Below are positions 8,583-16,608 of a stretch of 64,000 nucleotides of DNA, piece by piece (position 1 is the stretch's first letter; every line of letters begins with the position of its first letter). Made by a program: the position numbers and the translations under genes. Source of the stretch: RH-AL1 sp965214415 (lineage in GTDB: Bacteria; Pseudomonadota; Alphaproteobacteria; Rhizobiales; Beijerinckiaceae); contig CBDCBQ010000003.1 in the NCBI GenBank assembly GCA_965214415.1, forward strand, positions 744,001-808,000, given 5' to 3'. The notes under the pieces are model-generated. The model saw nothing but the letters and a program-made list of their open reading frames with translations. It was not told the DNA's origin and searched no databases.

Positions 8583-9390
8583 GACTCATTTTGCGCGAAG
8601 CCAAATTCGCAGCGACGCGAGTTGGATCGACGCGAGGAAGTTGTCGGCCCGCTTGTCGTAGCGCGTTGCGACGGCGCGGAAGTGCTTGAGCTTGTTGAAG
8701 AAGCGTTCGACGAGATTGCGGTAGCGGTAGAGGTAGGCGCTGAAGGCCGGCTTGGTCTTGCGATTGGAGAGTGGCTTGATGTTCGCCCAGGCGCCGCGCT
8801 TGGACAGCGTCTCGCGCCGCTCGTCGGAATCGTAAGCGCGGTCGGCGAGCAGGATCGTTCCCTTGCGGACCGTCTCGAGCATGTCCTCGGCACTGCGGCC
8901 GTCATGGGCTTGGCCCTCGGTCAGCTTCAGCGCGATCGGTAACCCATTGGCGTCGACGAGCGCGTGGATCTTGGTCGTCAGGCCGCCGCGCGAGCGACCC
9001 ATGCAACGGGATCGCTCGTCTTTTTTTGGGTGTTGGCGGCGTGCTGGTGCACGCGGATCGACGACGAGTCGATCATCTGGATGTCGCCGTCGTAAGCCTC
9101 TGACACTGCTTCGAGAAGACGCGCCCAGATGCCTCGCTTGCGCCATCGGGTGAAGCGGTTCACGCAGGTCGTGTGCGGGCCATAGCGCGCCGGGATGTCG
9201 GCCCATGGCGCACCGGTGCGCAACCGCCAGAAGATGCCGTTGAGGACGCGGCGATCATCGACCCGCTCCTTGCCCCGCCAGTCCGTGGGAAGCCGCGGCT
9301 CGATCGCCGACCACTCGAAATCCGTCAAATCGAACCGCGCCATCGATGCCTCCTCGAAGGCGAGGAATGAATCAGCCGAGCCGTGATTCG
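8573..9390 (-). mobile_element. IS5-family insertion sequence (IS427-like)
   Basis: About 0.82 kb containing one transposase split over two frames. The ends are approximate: ACAGACTCATTTTG at the left resembles the complement of the right end (GGCTGATTCATTCCTC), an imperfect terminal repeat. No target duplication was resolved. It lies directly beside a truncated IS3 element. Confidence 0.7.
8586..9343 (-). CDS. IS5-family transposase, two ORFs joined by a -1 frameshift
   Basis: ORF A (start 9343, MARFDLTDFEWSAIEPRLP) carries the N-terminal domain and the first catalytic Asp in DIQMIDSSSIRVHQHAAN. ORF B supplies GRSRGGLTTKIHALVD, the second Asp in LLADRAYDSDE, and the catalytic Glu in RYRNLVERFFNKLKHFRAVATRYDK. 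The frames meet at a run of seven A (minus strand, 9021-9027), the usual slippery site for IS427-group elements. Both halves look intact, so the copy could be active. Confidence 0.85.
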
Positions 9391-9640
9391 GGAATGACCT
9401 TTATGGGTCCACGTCGTAGTTCACTCCTGAGCGCCTGACCCCTTCGACGAACAAAGGCCGCCCCACGTTTGCGGGCAGAGCGGCCTTTGCCGTAGTGGCC
9501 GGTGTGCCTTTCCGACGGCTTGATAAGCGCTGTGGTGTCGGTTTCGCTGCTCACTACTTTGGTAGTGCACTCCGCGAGCAGCTAACCGAAACGCTGGGCG
9601 CGGTAGACTAACCACCGTGCCCCCGGGATCGACACGAGCG

Positions 9641-10248
9641 ACATCGCCAGGCCGGCTGAAGTCCAGCGTGACGGCGTTCTCGTAGGCCCAGCGATCGAGC
9701 GCCTTCGAGACGAACTCCGGGCCGTTGTCGACACGGATGGTTCTCGGAGCGCTTCGCCTCATCGCGATCCGTGTCACCGCGTCGACGACCTGCTCGCCCT
9801 TGATCCCGTGATCGACCTCGATCGTCAGAGCCTCGCGCGTATACGCATCGACGACGGTCAGCGCCCGCAAGCGTCGTCCATCGAACAAGGCGTCGGACAC
9901 GAAGTCCATCGACCATAGCTCGTTCGGCGCGCCGGCGGCCGGCTGCCGTTCGCGGCCAGCTGCGCTGACGTTCCGCCTTGGGCGCTTCAGGCGAAGGCTC
10001 AAGCCATCCTCGCGATACAGCCGGTAGACCCGCTTGTGGTTCACAAGCCAACCCTCCCGGCGCAGAAGAATGTAGATCCGGAAGTAGCCGTAGCGAACGC
10101 GCGTTTGCGACAGATCGCGGATCCGCAACCGCAACGGCGTCTGATCGGGCCGCACCGATCGATAGCGGATCGACGAGCGATCGACGCCGAGCGCCACGCA
10201 GCAGCGCCGTTCGCTTAGGCCATGAAACGCCTGGACATGCGCGACCAT
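9641..10248 (-). pseudogene. IS3-family transposase OrfB, truncated at the 3' end
   Basis: This frame encodes a typical IS407-group OrfB from MVAHVQAFHGLSERRCC through WSMDFVSDAL and VDNGPEFVSKALDRWA to LDFSRPG, then homology ends abruptly near 9641. The usual continuation with the catalytic Glu (KPTDNAFIESFN) is missing. Downstream translation (VARVDPGGTVVSLP) is unrelated. The remaining ~250 bases to the IS5 copy contain no recognisable IS DNA. The element is therefore dead unless helped in trans. Confidence 0.8.
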
Positions 10249-10268
10249 CTCGCGCCGTCGCCCAGGCG

Positions 10269-10562
10269 TCAGAGCTTTTTTGACAGGACATCCTGGAGGA
10301 TGTGCTTGTCCAGGCTCAGGTCGGCGACCAGCTGCTTCAGATTGCGGTTCTCGTCCTCGAGCTGCCTCAGCCGCCGCAGCTCGCCCACGCCGAGACCGCC
10401 ATAGAGCTTCTTCCAGCGGTAGAACGTCTGCTCGGAGATCCCCATCCGTCGGATCACCTCGGCTACCGCCGTGCCCGTCTCCGCCTGCTTCAACGCATAG
10501 GCAATCTGTTCCTCGGTGTACCTGGTCTTCTTCACGGCATGCTCCTCGATCACGGGGTTCAC
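10269..10562 (-). CDS. IS3-family transposase OrfA
   Basis: A 97-residue helix-turn-helix protein (VKKTRYTEEQIAYALKQAE, VIRRMGISEQTFYRWKKLYG) with a leucine-zipper-like C terminus (LRQLEDENRNLKQLVADL). It is the normal first ORF of IS407-type IS3 elements. It ends in a run of six A at 10270-10275 (minus strand), where ribosomes usually shift -1 into OrfB. OrfB here is truncated, so OrfA is a relic. Confidence 0.85.
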   Translation of the reverse strand: MNPVIEEHAVKKTRYTEEQIAYALKQAETGTAVAEVIRRMGISEQTFYRWKKLYGGLGVGELRRLRQLEDENRNLKQLVADLSLDKHILQDVLSKKL

Positions 10563-10610
10563 GATGCCGGAAAACTCACTTTCAAAAAGGACGAGGAAAG
10601 CGGGGGGACG

Positions 10611-10898
10611 TCAGGCGTCTGTGGGAAGTCGGTGGACGTGTAAAGCACGCGGATCGCGGCGGCGTTCTCCTGGATGATGGTTGCGGCGCCACATTGGGGT
10701 TCGCCGCAATAGCTCTTCGATCGCGCGATCCATGCCGGCGTCGTCGAGATGGGCGAACTGCCACGATAGGCACAGCGCGACGTAAGCGGCTTCGAATTGC
10801 TGCCGGTCCGGCTCGTACTCGGCCGACGGTGGCGACATGGGAAAGGCGATGATGTTGGAAGGCAAGCCGGTATTGGCTGCCGAGCTGGTGCTCGTCAT
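10611..10898 (-). CDS. Hypothetical protein, island cargo
   Basis: A 95-residue protein starting MTSTSSAANTGLPSNIIAFP after a good ribosome site (GGAGA, 6-8 bases before the ATG). The central part (EYEPDRQQFEAAYVALCLSW, DDAGMDRAIEELLRR) looks like real helices, while the C terminus is Arg/His-rich. No family was recognised. It is separated from the IS3 OrfA by 48 bases. Confidence 0.5.
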   Translation of the reverse strand: MTSTSSAANTGLPSNIIAFPMSPPSAEYEPDRQQFEAAYVALCLSWQFAHLDDAGMDRAIEELLRRTPMWRRNHHPGERRRDPRALHVHRLPTDA

Positions 10899-11569
10899 GA
10901 TGGTCTCCGTTTGGTGTGGGTAAGGATTTGTTAACCGTGACGGGCGATCGTGACAGCAGTCATCAACCTCTCCCCAGATGACATGTGGCGGCGCTCGTAC
11001 ATTGAAGCTGGCCGAGCGCCGCTCTTTTTCATCCTGGACGCGGCGGGCCATGGGCTGCGGGTGCGGCGAGCGCCGGATGGTGGGAGATCAGCGGCGGCCA
11101 AGCAGATGGTAGCGGCGATGATTTACAACGCTCAATCGCTGCCGTGTTCATCGCATAGGTCGAACCGCCACGCTGGACTGTGCGCGTTTTGGCTATCTGA
11201 CAACCGCTATCAGATGCAATCGGGCGAGGCTCATTCTTGTAACGGTACAGGTATCGTTTTGGTTTGCTTCACATTGCGGTTGAACCGCAGCATCTGACTG
11301 CCGCAACCGATGTTCAGCCTTCGCCTCACGCCATGCACGGCATAGCGCCAGCCAGAAGCGCGCGGCGTACGGAGCCTCGCCACCGTCACGCGCATCGGCA
11401 TGGGCGCGGCGGAAAAGGTGGGACAACGGTTTCACGGGTGCCGGAGAAATCCGGGCGTGATACGGCTGTAGGTAGCCATGGCGAAGAAGTCTCTTTCTCG
11501 CTCGGTCAGGGCTGCCTAGGTGTTTCCAGCACCTTGGCGGCCCACACTTATTCTGGTACCAGTGTTTAC
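10899..11569. other. 670-base stretch without a supported gene
   Basis: ORFs of 115-202 codons on both strands overlap one another, and none has natural composition or motifs. The last ~30 bases before the ribbon-helix-helix start contain TGGTACCA (11554-11561) and ACACT / AGTGT arms (11544-11548 and 11561-11565), a possible operator. Confidence 0.4.
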
Positions 11570-11872
11570 ATGACAAGTCAAACCCTGCAACCACGGAAAC
11601 GTAAGCGTGGTCCGAAACCTTCCGGCATTGGAGTACCGGTTCAAGTTCGCCTGCAACCCGACGATCTCGCCGCACTCGATGCTTACCGAGCCTCAGAAGA
11701 GCCGATGACACGGCCTCAGGCGATCCGCGCCGCGCTGGCCGACTGGCTCCGCACCCATGGCTTTGCCGCCAGCGACGCGCCAAAGCCGAAAGGCCCGGCA
11801 ACCGAAGTCGTCGAAGCGATGGACGCCGCGATCAAGGAGCATCGCGGATCGAGATCGGCGCGGAAGCCGTGA
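11570..11872 (+). CDS. Ribbon-helix-helix (CopG-type) DNA-binding protein
   Basis: A 100-residue protein. A basic N terminus (RKRKRGPKPSG) precedes an RHH core: strand VPVQVRLQPDDL, helix AALDAYRASEE, and helix TRPQAIRAALADWLR. Such proteins are usually dimeric repressors of small operons. The start at 11570 was chosen because residues before it read as noise; there is no clear ribosome site, so it could be translated from a leaderless transcript. Its stop overlaps the GTG of the next gene by four bases. Confidence 0.7.
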   Translation: MTSQTLQPRKRKRGPKPSGIGVPVQVRLQPDDLAALDAYRASEEPMTRPQAIRAALADWLRTHGFAASDAPKPKGPATEVVEAMDAAIKEHRGSRSARKP

Positions 11873-12087
11873 CAGAGCCGGACACCATCTGGCGCATCGT
11901 GACGATTGACGCGGAAGGCCGCGAGGGGACGTCGTCGGCAATCGGCTCGCGCGACACTGCTCTGACGTGGGCTTGCGACCTTCACTTTCGGCAGAACATC
12001 AGGATCGTGGAGATCCAGGCCAACGACGGCCAGACCATCACGTCCGAGCAGGTGCTCGAATGGTGCAAGGGCAACGAGGATTGGTGA
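11869..12087 (+). CDS. Small hypothetical protein coupled to the RHH gene
   Basis: A 72-residue acidic protein (WRIVTIDAEGREGTSSAIGS, TALTWACDLHFRQNIRIVEIQ) starting with GTG in a four-base overlap with the RHH stop. The pairing of an RHH regulator with a small partner recalls toxin-antitoxin operons, but no toxin fold was recognised here. Unknown function. Confidence 0.6.
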   Translation: MTEPDTIWRIVTIDAEGREGTSSAIGSRDTALTWACDLHFRQNIRIVEIQANDGQTITSEQVLEWCKGNEDW

Positions 12088-12135
12088 TCGCGCAGTTCGC
12101 AAAGCGGTCTTGCCGCCGCGAGAGGAGAAGCGCCG

Positions 12136-12390
12136 ATGGCGAATGTCACCTACTACGTTGCCTCGCCGTTCGTCCTTGCCGACGGCGGCGAGTTGGTCGC
12201 TGGCGAAGCTCGCGAACACTAATCAGCAACGGCCGCCGCCCGCGATGCAAAGCATATGGCCGGAGGCTATCCCGGTGCCGTGGCCTTCTCCCGCACTGGC
12301 GACTCGGCTTCGGGCGAATTCGAAGACGCGGTGGTGATCGAGGCACTCGGCGAGGTGCCCAGCCTTGATGATGTGCTTAGCGACTCATGA
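12136..12390 (+). pseudogene. Small conserved island protein interrupted by an in-frame TAA
   Basis: From the ATG at 12136 (ribosome site AGAGGAG) one frame runs 85 codons with a single TAA at codon 29 (12220-12222). Both sides read as natural protein: MANVTYYVASPFVLADGGEL before it and AGGYPGAVAFSRTGDSASGE with a C-terminal LGEVPSLDDVLSDS after it. The AVAFSRTGDP-like motif is typical of a small family found in Hyphomicrobiales phages and islands. The stop probably inactivates it, unless translation resumes at an internal ATG (12256). Confidence 0.65.
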
Positions 12391-12475
12391 CCGGCCGCAA
12401 ACGTCATCGTCGTCGAGGAGAACGGCGAGGGGCCGTGCGTTAGTATGAAAACAGAGTGCATCTTGCGGGCAAACC

Positions 12476-12811
12476 ATGCTTAGTCTTTTGATCGGTCCAG
12501 TAGCTGCCCTTGCGCTGACCGGGTTGTCATTCTTGTCCTACCGGCATCATGCATCCTTTAGGGCACTCATGCCTGTCCTATTTGGATTTGCATTTGGAAC
12601 AAGCATGGTTATTGGCGCCTACGATTATGGTTTGATTACTGCAGCGCTAATAGCCGCTCAGTCAAAGAGCGGGACAGATTTATCGAAGGTAATCACAGAC
12701 CAGCAGATACCAATTTATAGCTTCTTTATCTTAGCATCTTGCTGTGCTTATATTTTATTTTTATGTTCTTTTCCGATGTTAGGCATCTATCCTAAAGATA
12801 TCACGAGATGA
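12476..12811 (+). CDS. Hypothetical membrane protein (AT-rich cargo)
   Basis: A 111-residue protein with three likely membrane segments: LLIGPVAALALTGLSFLS, LMPVLFGFAFGTSMVIGAY, and FFILASCCAYILFLCSF. Codon use is much AT-richer than the core genome. No family is recognised. It precedes another AT-rich membrane protein by about 100 bases, and the two may be one acquired unit. Confidence 0.6.
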   Translation: MLSLLIGPVAALALTGLSFLSYRHHASFRALMPVLFGFAFGTSMVIGAYDYGLITAALIAAQSKSGTDLSKVITDQQIPIYSFFILASCCAYILFLCSFPMLGIYPKDITR

Positions 12812-12910
12812 CGTGGGCGTTTTGAATAGTTATGCAAATCTTGGCAACTATGTCTCTTGCAAACGCGCTCAGCTTAGGGTAGAAAATAGCATTCCAAGAG
12901 GTTGTGGAGC

Positions 12911-13333
12911 ATGGATCATCATCGGTCGGCCTCGCCGTATCGAGCGCCCTTAGGCAAGCAGTTGCTTCCTTTCATTCTGCTCATCCCTCTGGGTTTGGCC
13001 CTCTTAAAGAAGGGCCATCTTGGAACTGGCGCCCCGCTATCGGTTTTGATTATTATTGTCGCTAGCTTTTTGTTTGTATTCTATAATCTCATTGGAGCAG
13101 CGTTTACCAAAATCGAGTTATTACCGGACAAGCTTATAAAGAAAGAGATGTTTGGAAGTAAAGAAATCAGAAAGAGTGATATATTAGAAATAAGGCGACG
13201 CACAATTGGTCTGGTTATATTGGTTCATCGCACCGATTTTATCAAAAGCCTCGTCATTCCGAAGGGCATCGTCGGCGATGCTGCTTGGGACGCGTGGATG
13301 GCTCCTATCAAGGGCAAAGAGCTACTAAGATAA
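12911..13333 (+). CDS. Membrane protein with a PH-like domain (AT-rich cargo)
   Basis: A 140-residue protein: two membrane helices (LLPFILLIPLGLALL and VLIIIVASFLFVFYNLIGAAF) followed by a beta-rich segment (KIELLPDKLIKKEMFG, KSDILEIRRRTIGLVILVHR) that resembles bacterial PH-like domains. ATG at 12911 is chosen because AGAGG lies ten bases upstream; TTG at 12902 is too close to it. AT-rich codon use matches the preceding gene. Function unknown. Confidence 0.6.
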   Translation: MDHHRSASPYRAPLGKQLLPFILLIPLGLALLKKGHLGTGAPLSVLIIIVASFLFVFYNLIGAAFTKIELLPDKLIKKEMFGSKEIRKSDILEIRRRTIGLVILVHRTDFIKSLVIPKGIVGDAAWDAWMAPIKGKELLR

Positions 13334-13338
13334 ATCAC

Positions 13339-13473
13339 TTATCCTTCGCCTTCGTCAGTTTCCGCACCCTGGACGGCTTCCTCGACCTGGATCAGGAGGG
13401 GACCGAGCAGCCCCGCGATCGTCGCCAATTTGGCGGAGCCGCGCCTGTTATGGAAAGCTACTTGCACGAGCAT
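13339..13473 (-). CDS. Possible 44-residue protein at the end of the tail block
   Basis: A short minus-strand frame reads MLVQVAFHNRRGSAKLATIA then GLLGPLLIQVEEA with an acidic tail. The composition is natural and amphipathic. The ribosome site is weak (GGTG). It lies downstream of the tape-measure gene on the same strand. No family recognised; it may be a chance frame. Confidence 0.35.
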   Translation of the reverse strand: MLVQVAFHNRRGSAKLATIAGLLGPLLIQVEEAVQGAETDEGEG

Positions 13474-13675
13474 TTGGCACCGTTCGGCCAAGCATCGTCG
13501 ATCGAACTCAGACGAATCGCCTTAATATTTCGGCGCAAAGCGCCGGACACAGATCTTGCGCACGATATGATCAAACAGCTGCAAGCGGTGGCTTACGGTC
13601 TCTAGAGTTTTCGCAGCATGACGACGGCCGGCGAACTGCGGCATGAGAGGTTCAAGGGGCTGGCGGACCCCAAGT

Positions 13676-13825
13676 CTAGGGCGCCGTAATCGAGGCCGCT
13701 TCCACGTCGATTGGCGCAGGATCAACCACCTCCAGGACAAAGACTGATGCCAAGAGCGCGCACAGAAAGACAAGGAAGAGGACCGGTCTTTTCGGCTCTC
13801 TCGAAATCGGCAAGCTCGTTGGCAT
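13676..13825 (-). CDS. Small single-pass membrane protein
   Basis: A 49-residue protein, chosen because GGAGG lies seven bases before its ATG. Residues 13-33 (RPVLFLVFLCALLASVFVLE) form one membrane segment, and the C terminus VVDPAPIDVEAASITAP is short and acidic. A longer frame exists upstream but without a better start. Function unknown. Confidence 0.5.
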   Translation of the reverse strand: MPTSLPISREPKRPVLFLVFLCALLASVFVLEVVDPAPIDVEAASITAP

Positions 13826-13979
13826 TCGATAGCCTCCAGATGCAGGCAACGCGCCGCCCTTAGACAACGGGCTGCTGCTGCACGCATCCCTCACACGGGT
13901 TAGACGTGTCGGAAGCTTCGGCATGCTCATCGCACGATTGGCAATCGAGAGGGGTTATCGAGCCGCCGAGGTTTCAATT

Positions 13980-14231
13980 ATGGACAGCAATGCGCGAGGT
14001 CGTGTCAGGACGGTACATTCTTTCGTCTCAAGCGATCGAATCGAGATCAAAACTCGCCCGGTAGTGCGACGCGGCATAGGTCGCGGTACAAGCGAATGGG
14101 GGTGGGAGGTCGGATTATGGCGCGGTAAAAAGTGGATAGTGATCGGATGCGGATCGGTCGCCGGTGATCGCGACGCGGCAATGCACGAAGCCAATCAAGC
14201 GTTGGATTTGGTTGTAATCTCCACGCGCTAG
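13980..14231 (+). CDS. Hypothetical protein
   Basis: An 83-residue protein on the strand opposite the tail genes. It looks beta-rich (TVHSFVSSDRIEIKTRPVV, GWEVGLWRGKKWIVIGCGSV) and ends in a helix (RDAAMHEANQALDLVV). GAGG lies eight bases before the ATG at 13980; an upstream ATG at 13923 is an alternative. No family recognised. Confidence 0.5.
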   Translation: MDSNARGRVRTVHSFVSSDRIEIKTRPVVRRGIGRGTSEWGWEVGLWRGKKWIVIGCGSVAGDRDAAMHEANQALDLVVISTR

Positions 14232-14241
14232 GTCGCGGCAC

Positions 14242-16599
14242 TCAGTTGCCCCCGCCGACGCCGCCGAACGTGAAGTCGCCTCTTTGGACTTTTCCGAGAC
14301 TCGGCACGTCGATCCCACGCACGGCAGCGGATGCGCCGGATGCCGCACCAGAAATTTGATGCAGCAAGCCAAGCAGTTCACGCGCTTGCGCAACGGCGGG
14401 GGCCAAACCCGATGCGTCCACGATCGGAGTGACGCTCATGTTCAGTGCGTCCAGAGCGGTTTTAGCAGCGCCGGCTTGCTCGGTGACGCCCGCGAGACCT
14501 CCGTAAGGCGAAGGTCTTGATGCCCGCAGTCCCACGCCTCCCGCACCGGACAGTCGCGGCTGAGACACGGTCGGATTGAAGTAGTCGCGACCGGCTTTGA
14601 TATAGCCTTCCTCGTCGGCATAATCGTAGGCCTCTTTGCCCGCTTCGTAGATGCCGCCAAGGATGGGAAGGGCAGCCAACGCCTTACCCGCGTGTCGAAA
14701 GAAGCCCTTTTTCTTGCTGCCACCCGGCAAGCCGTTGCCAAGGTCATCCTTGACAGCCGCTCCCATCAGGGCGTGTGCGGCCTCTGTCAGGGCCATAGCG
14801 GAGCCCTTCAGGCCGAACCCGCCCATCAGGGCCTCAGCGCCCTTCATCCCCGCGAAGATGCCAGCCACGGCGCCCGCCTCGACGCCTAGGCGCTGTAATG
14901 CAGGTGGAGCCTCAGCCATCGCCTGGATCATTGCGCCCATGCGATCGGCGACGGAGGTGATCATGCCGCCCTTGCCGTCGTTGTCGAAGGATCGGCCGAC
15001 TGCGGTTTGTAGGTTGAGCACCGCGCCTTCGAACCGCGAAACAGCACCGTCGAAGCCTGCCATTCGCTCTTCGCTGATCTTGCCGGCGTAGCCATCTGCC
15101 TGGTTCTTGAGCTGATCCAGTTTGTGCATGAAGACGACGGGGTCGCCGATCGCCGTCCGGATGCGAGCACCCTGTTTCGAGCCGAACAGGATGTTGGCCA
15201 GCGCCGGATTCTTGGCGATGGCCGGGATCATCGCGTTGAACAAGCCCTGCGCGTCCACACCCTCCATCGCGGAGTCTCGATAGCGCCGCGCCTCGCCCGC
15301 GATGCTCTTCTTCGATTTGGCGTCGTCGCCACCAAGGGAAGCGCCGAGCACCTTCATGATCGCCGGCATGAACTTCGCGGCGCTGCCGACGACGGCCTTG
15401 TCGTCGAACACCTTCTGCAACGCCTGTTTGGCCTTTTCGCTGAGTGCGACGCCGTAGGTGCCGGCGATGCTCTGCGCGAAGGGCTCGACCTTCATCGGCT
15501 GTGCACCGAGCTTCTGGTATTTCGAGAAATCGATTCTGTTCGCGAGCATCGCCGTGCGAGCCCCGGCGGTCGGCTTCAGGATGTTGGCGACCAGAGCGCG
15601 GGCCGCCACGCCCATTTCATCGCCGCCCATATTCGCTTTTTTGCCGACTGCCGCGAAGGCTAGAAGTTGCTCCTCCGAGAGACCGCCCATGCGAAACGGC
15701 GCCGCGCCGTATTTGTAGGTTTGCGAGACATCTTCGGCGTTCATGCCGGAGATCTTCGACGCCTTCACCTGAAGGTCGGCCGTGCGCTTCGCGTTGGCCA
15801 GCGCCTTCTCATAGGTGGACGTGTCCTTGCCAAAACCGAACATGCCGCCTTCGAGCAAGCGCGACGCCTCCGGCAGCGTCTTGTCGACGGTCTGGCCGAG
15901 CGTCGCGGCAACTTGCGTGATCGCAAGCACCTGCTTGACGTTGAGGCCGCGATCGGCAAGCTCTCGCTGCGCCTCGAGCCACTGGATATCGTTGAACTTG
16001 GAGGTGGCGCCGCCGTGGATCGCTTGCGTGATCAGCGGCTCTTGATCCTTGTCCGAAATCGCCATGACGGCCTTAGCGTAACGGCGCTCTTTGTCGAACT
16101 CCCGGTATGTGTGCAGGCTCTCCTTGCCGAAGTGCGCGATCTTTTCCGCCGCGAACGTGCCGGCGATACCGACCAGCATCTGGCGGCCGCTGGCATCGCC
16201 ATGGCCACCACCTCCGCCTGATGTTTCGGTAAAACGCCGCTGAGTTCGGGCGAACGCGGCCTGTTCTCTCTGAACGGTCTTCAGCGCGGAAACGGTTTGC
16301 GCTTCCCACCGCCTGACACCTGCCGCTTGGGTTTTAGTCCAATCGGACGCGGTGCCCGCAAGCCGCGCGCTGGCCGCGTACTCCTTGAACGACCGCGCGA
16401 CCGTATCGACGTCTTTCGCCGAGAGACCGAGCTTCGTTAGGCTTGCCGAGAGGCGATCAGTGGCGCCACTGCCGGCGAGGGCCTTGGCAACCTCCTTCGC
16501 CTTGCGCTCGGTAGCGCTGAGAGCTTCCGCGACACTCTTTGCCGGCTTGCTGATCTCGTCGAGCAACTTGACGGTGAGCGTGCTCGTCAGATTTGCCAT
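14242..16599 (-). CDS. Phage tail tape-measure protein
   Basis: A 785-residue protein with a helical N terminus (LLDEISKPAKSVAEALSATERKAK), a Ser/Gly-rich segment, long helices, and a Gly/Ala-rich hydrophobic region around residues 555-600 (LGVEAGAVAGIFAGMKGAEALMGG) typical of tape measures. It sits directly after the tail-assembly chaperone (nine bases), the normal phage order. Tape measures set tail length and help DNA entry. The length implies a medium tail. No frameshift is seen in it, unlike several other island genes, so it may still be under selection. Confidence 0.85.
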   Translation of the reverse strand: MANLTSTLTVKLLDEISKPAKSVAEALSATERKAKEVAKALAGSGATDRLSASLTKLGLSAKDVDTVARSFKEYAASARLAGTASDWTKTQAAGVRRWEAQTVSALKTVQREQAAFARTQRRFTETSGGGGGHGDASGRQMLVGIAGTFAAEKIAHFGKESLHTYREFDKERRYAKAVMAISDKDQEPLITQAIHGGATSKFNDIQWLEAQRELADRGLNVKQVLAITQVAATLGQTVDKTLPEASRLLEGGMFGFGKDTSTYEKALANAKRTADLQVKASKISGMNAEDVSQTYKYGAAPFRMGGLSEEQLLAFAAVGKKANMGGDEMGVAARALVANILKPTAGARTAMLANRIDFSKYQKLGAQPMKVEPFAQSIAGTYGVALSEKAKQALQKVFDDKAVVGSAAKFMPAIMKVLGASLGGDDAKSKKSIAGEARRYRDSAMEGVDAQGLFNAMIPAIAKNPALANILFGSKQGARIRTAIGDPVVFMHKLDQLKNQADGYAGKISEERMAGFDGAVSRFEGAVLNLQTAVGRSFDNDGKGGMITSVADRMGAMIQAMAEAPPALQRLGVEAGAVAGIFAGMKGAEALMGGFGLKGSAMALTEAAHALMGAAVKDDLGNGLPGGSKKKGFFRHAGKALAALPILGGIYEAGKEAYDYADEEGYIKAGRDYFNPTVSQPRLSGAGGVGLRASRPSPYGGLAGVTEQAGAAKTALDALNMSVTPIVDASGLAPAVAQARELLGLLHQISGAASGASAAVRGIDVPSLGKVQRGDFTFGGVGGGN

Positions 16600-16608
16600 A
16601 GGCGTACC

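Noticed and set aside
9372..9554. 60-codon ORF between IS5 and the IS3 remnant
   Set aside because: Overlaps the presumed IS5 end and has a basic, low-complexity composition; not supported as a gene.
10950..11297. 115-codon plus-strand ORF in the island
   Set aside because: Composition is unnatural after residue 30 and it overlaps equally poor frames on the other strand.
13285..13605. 106-codon plus-strand ORF after the PH-like membrane protein
   Set aside because: It overlaps the end of a well-supported gene in another frame and has no ribosome site or motif.
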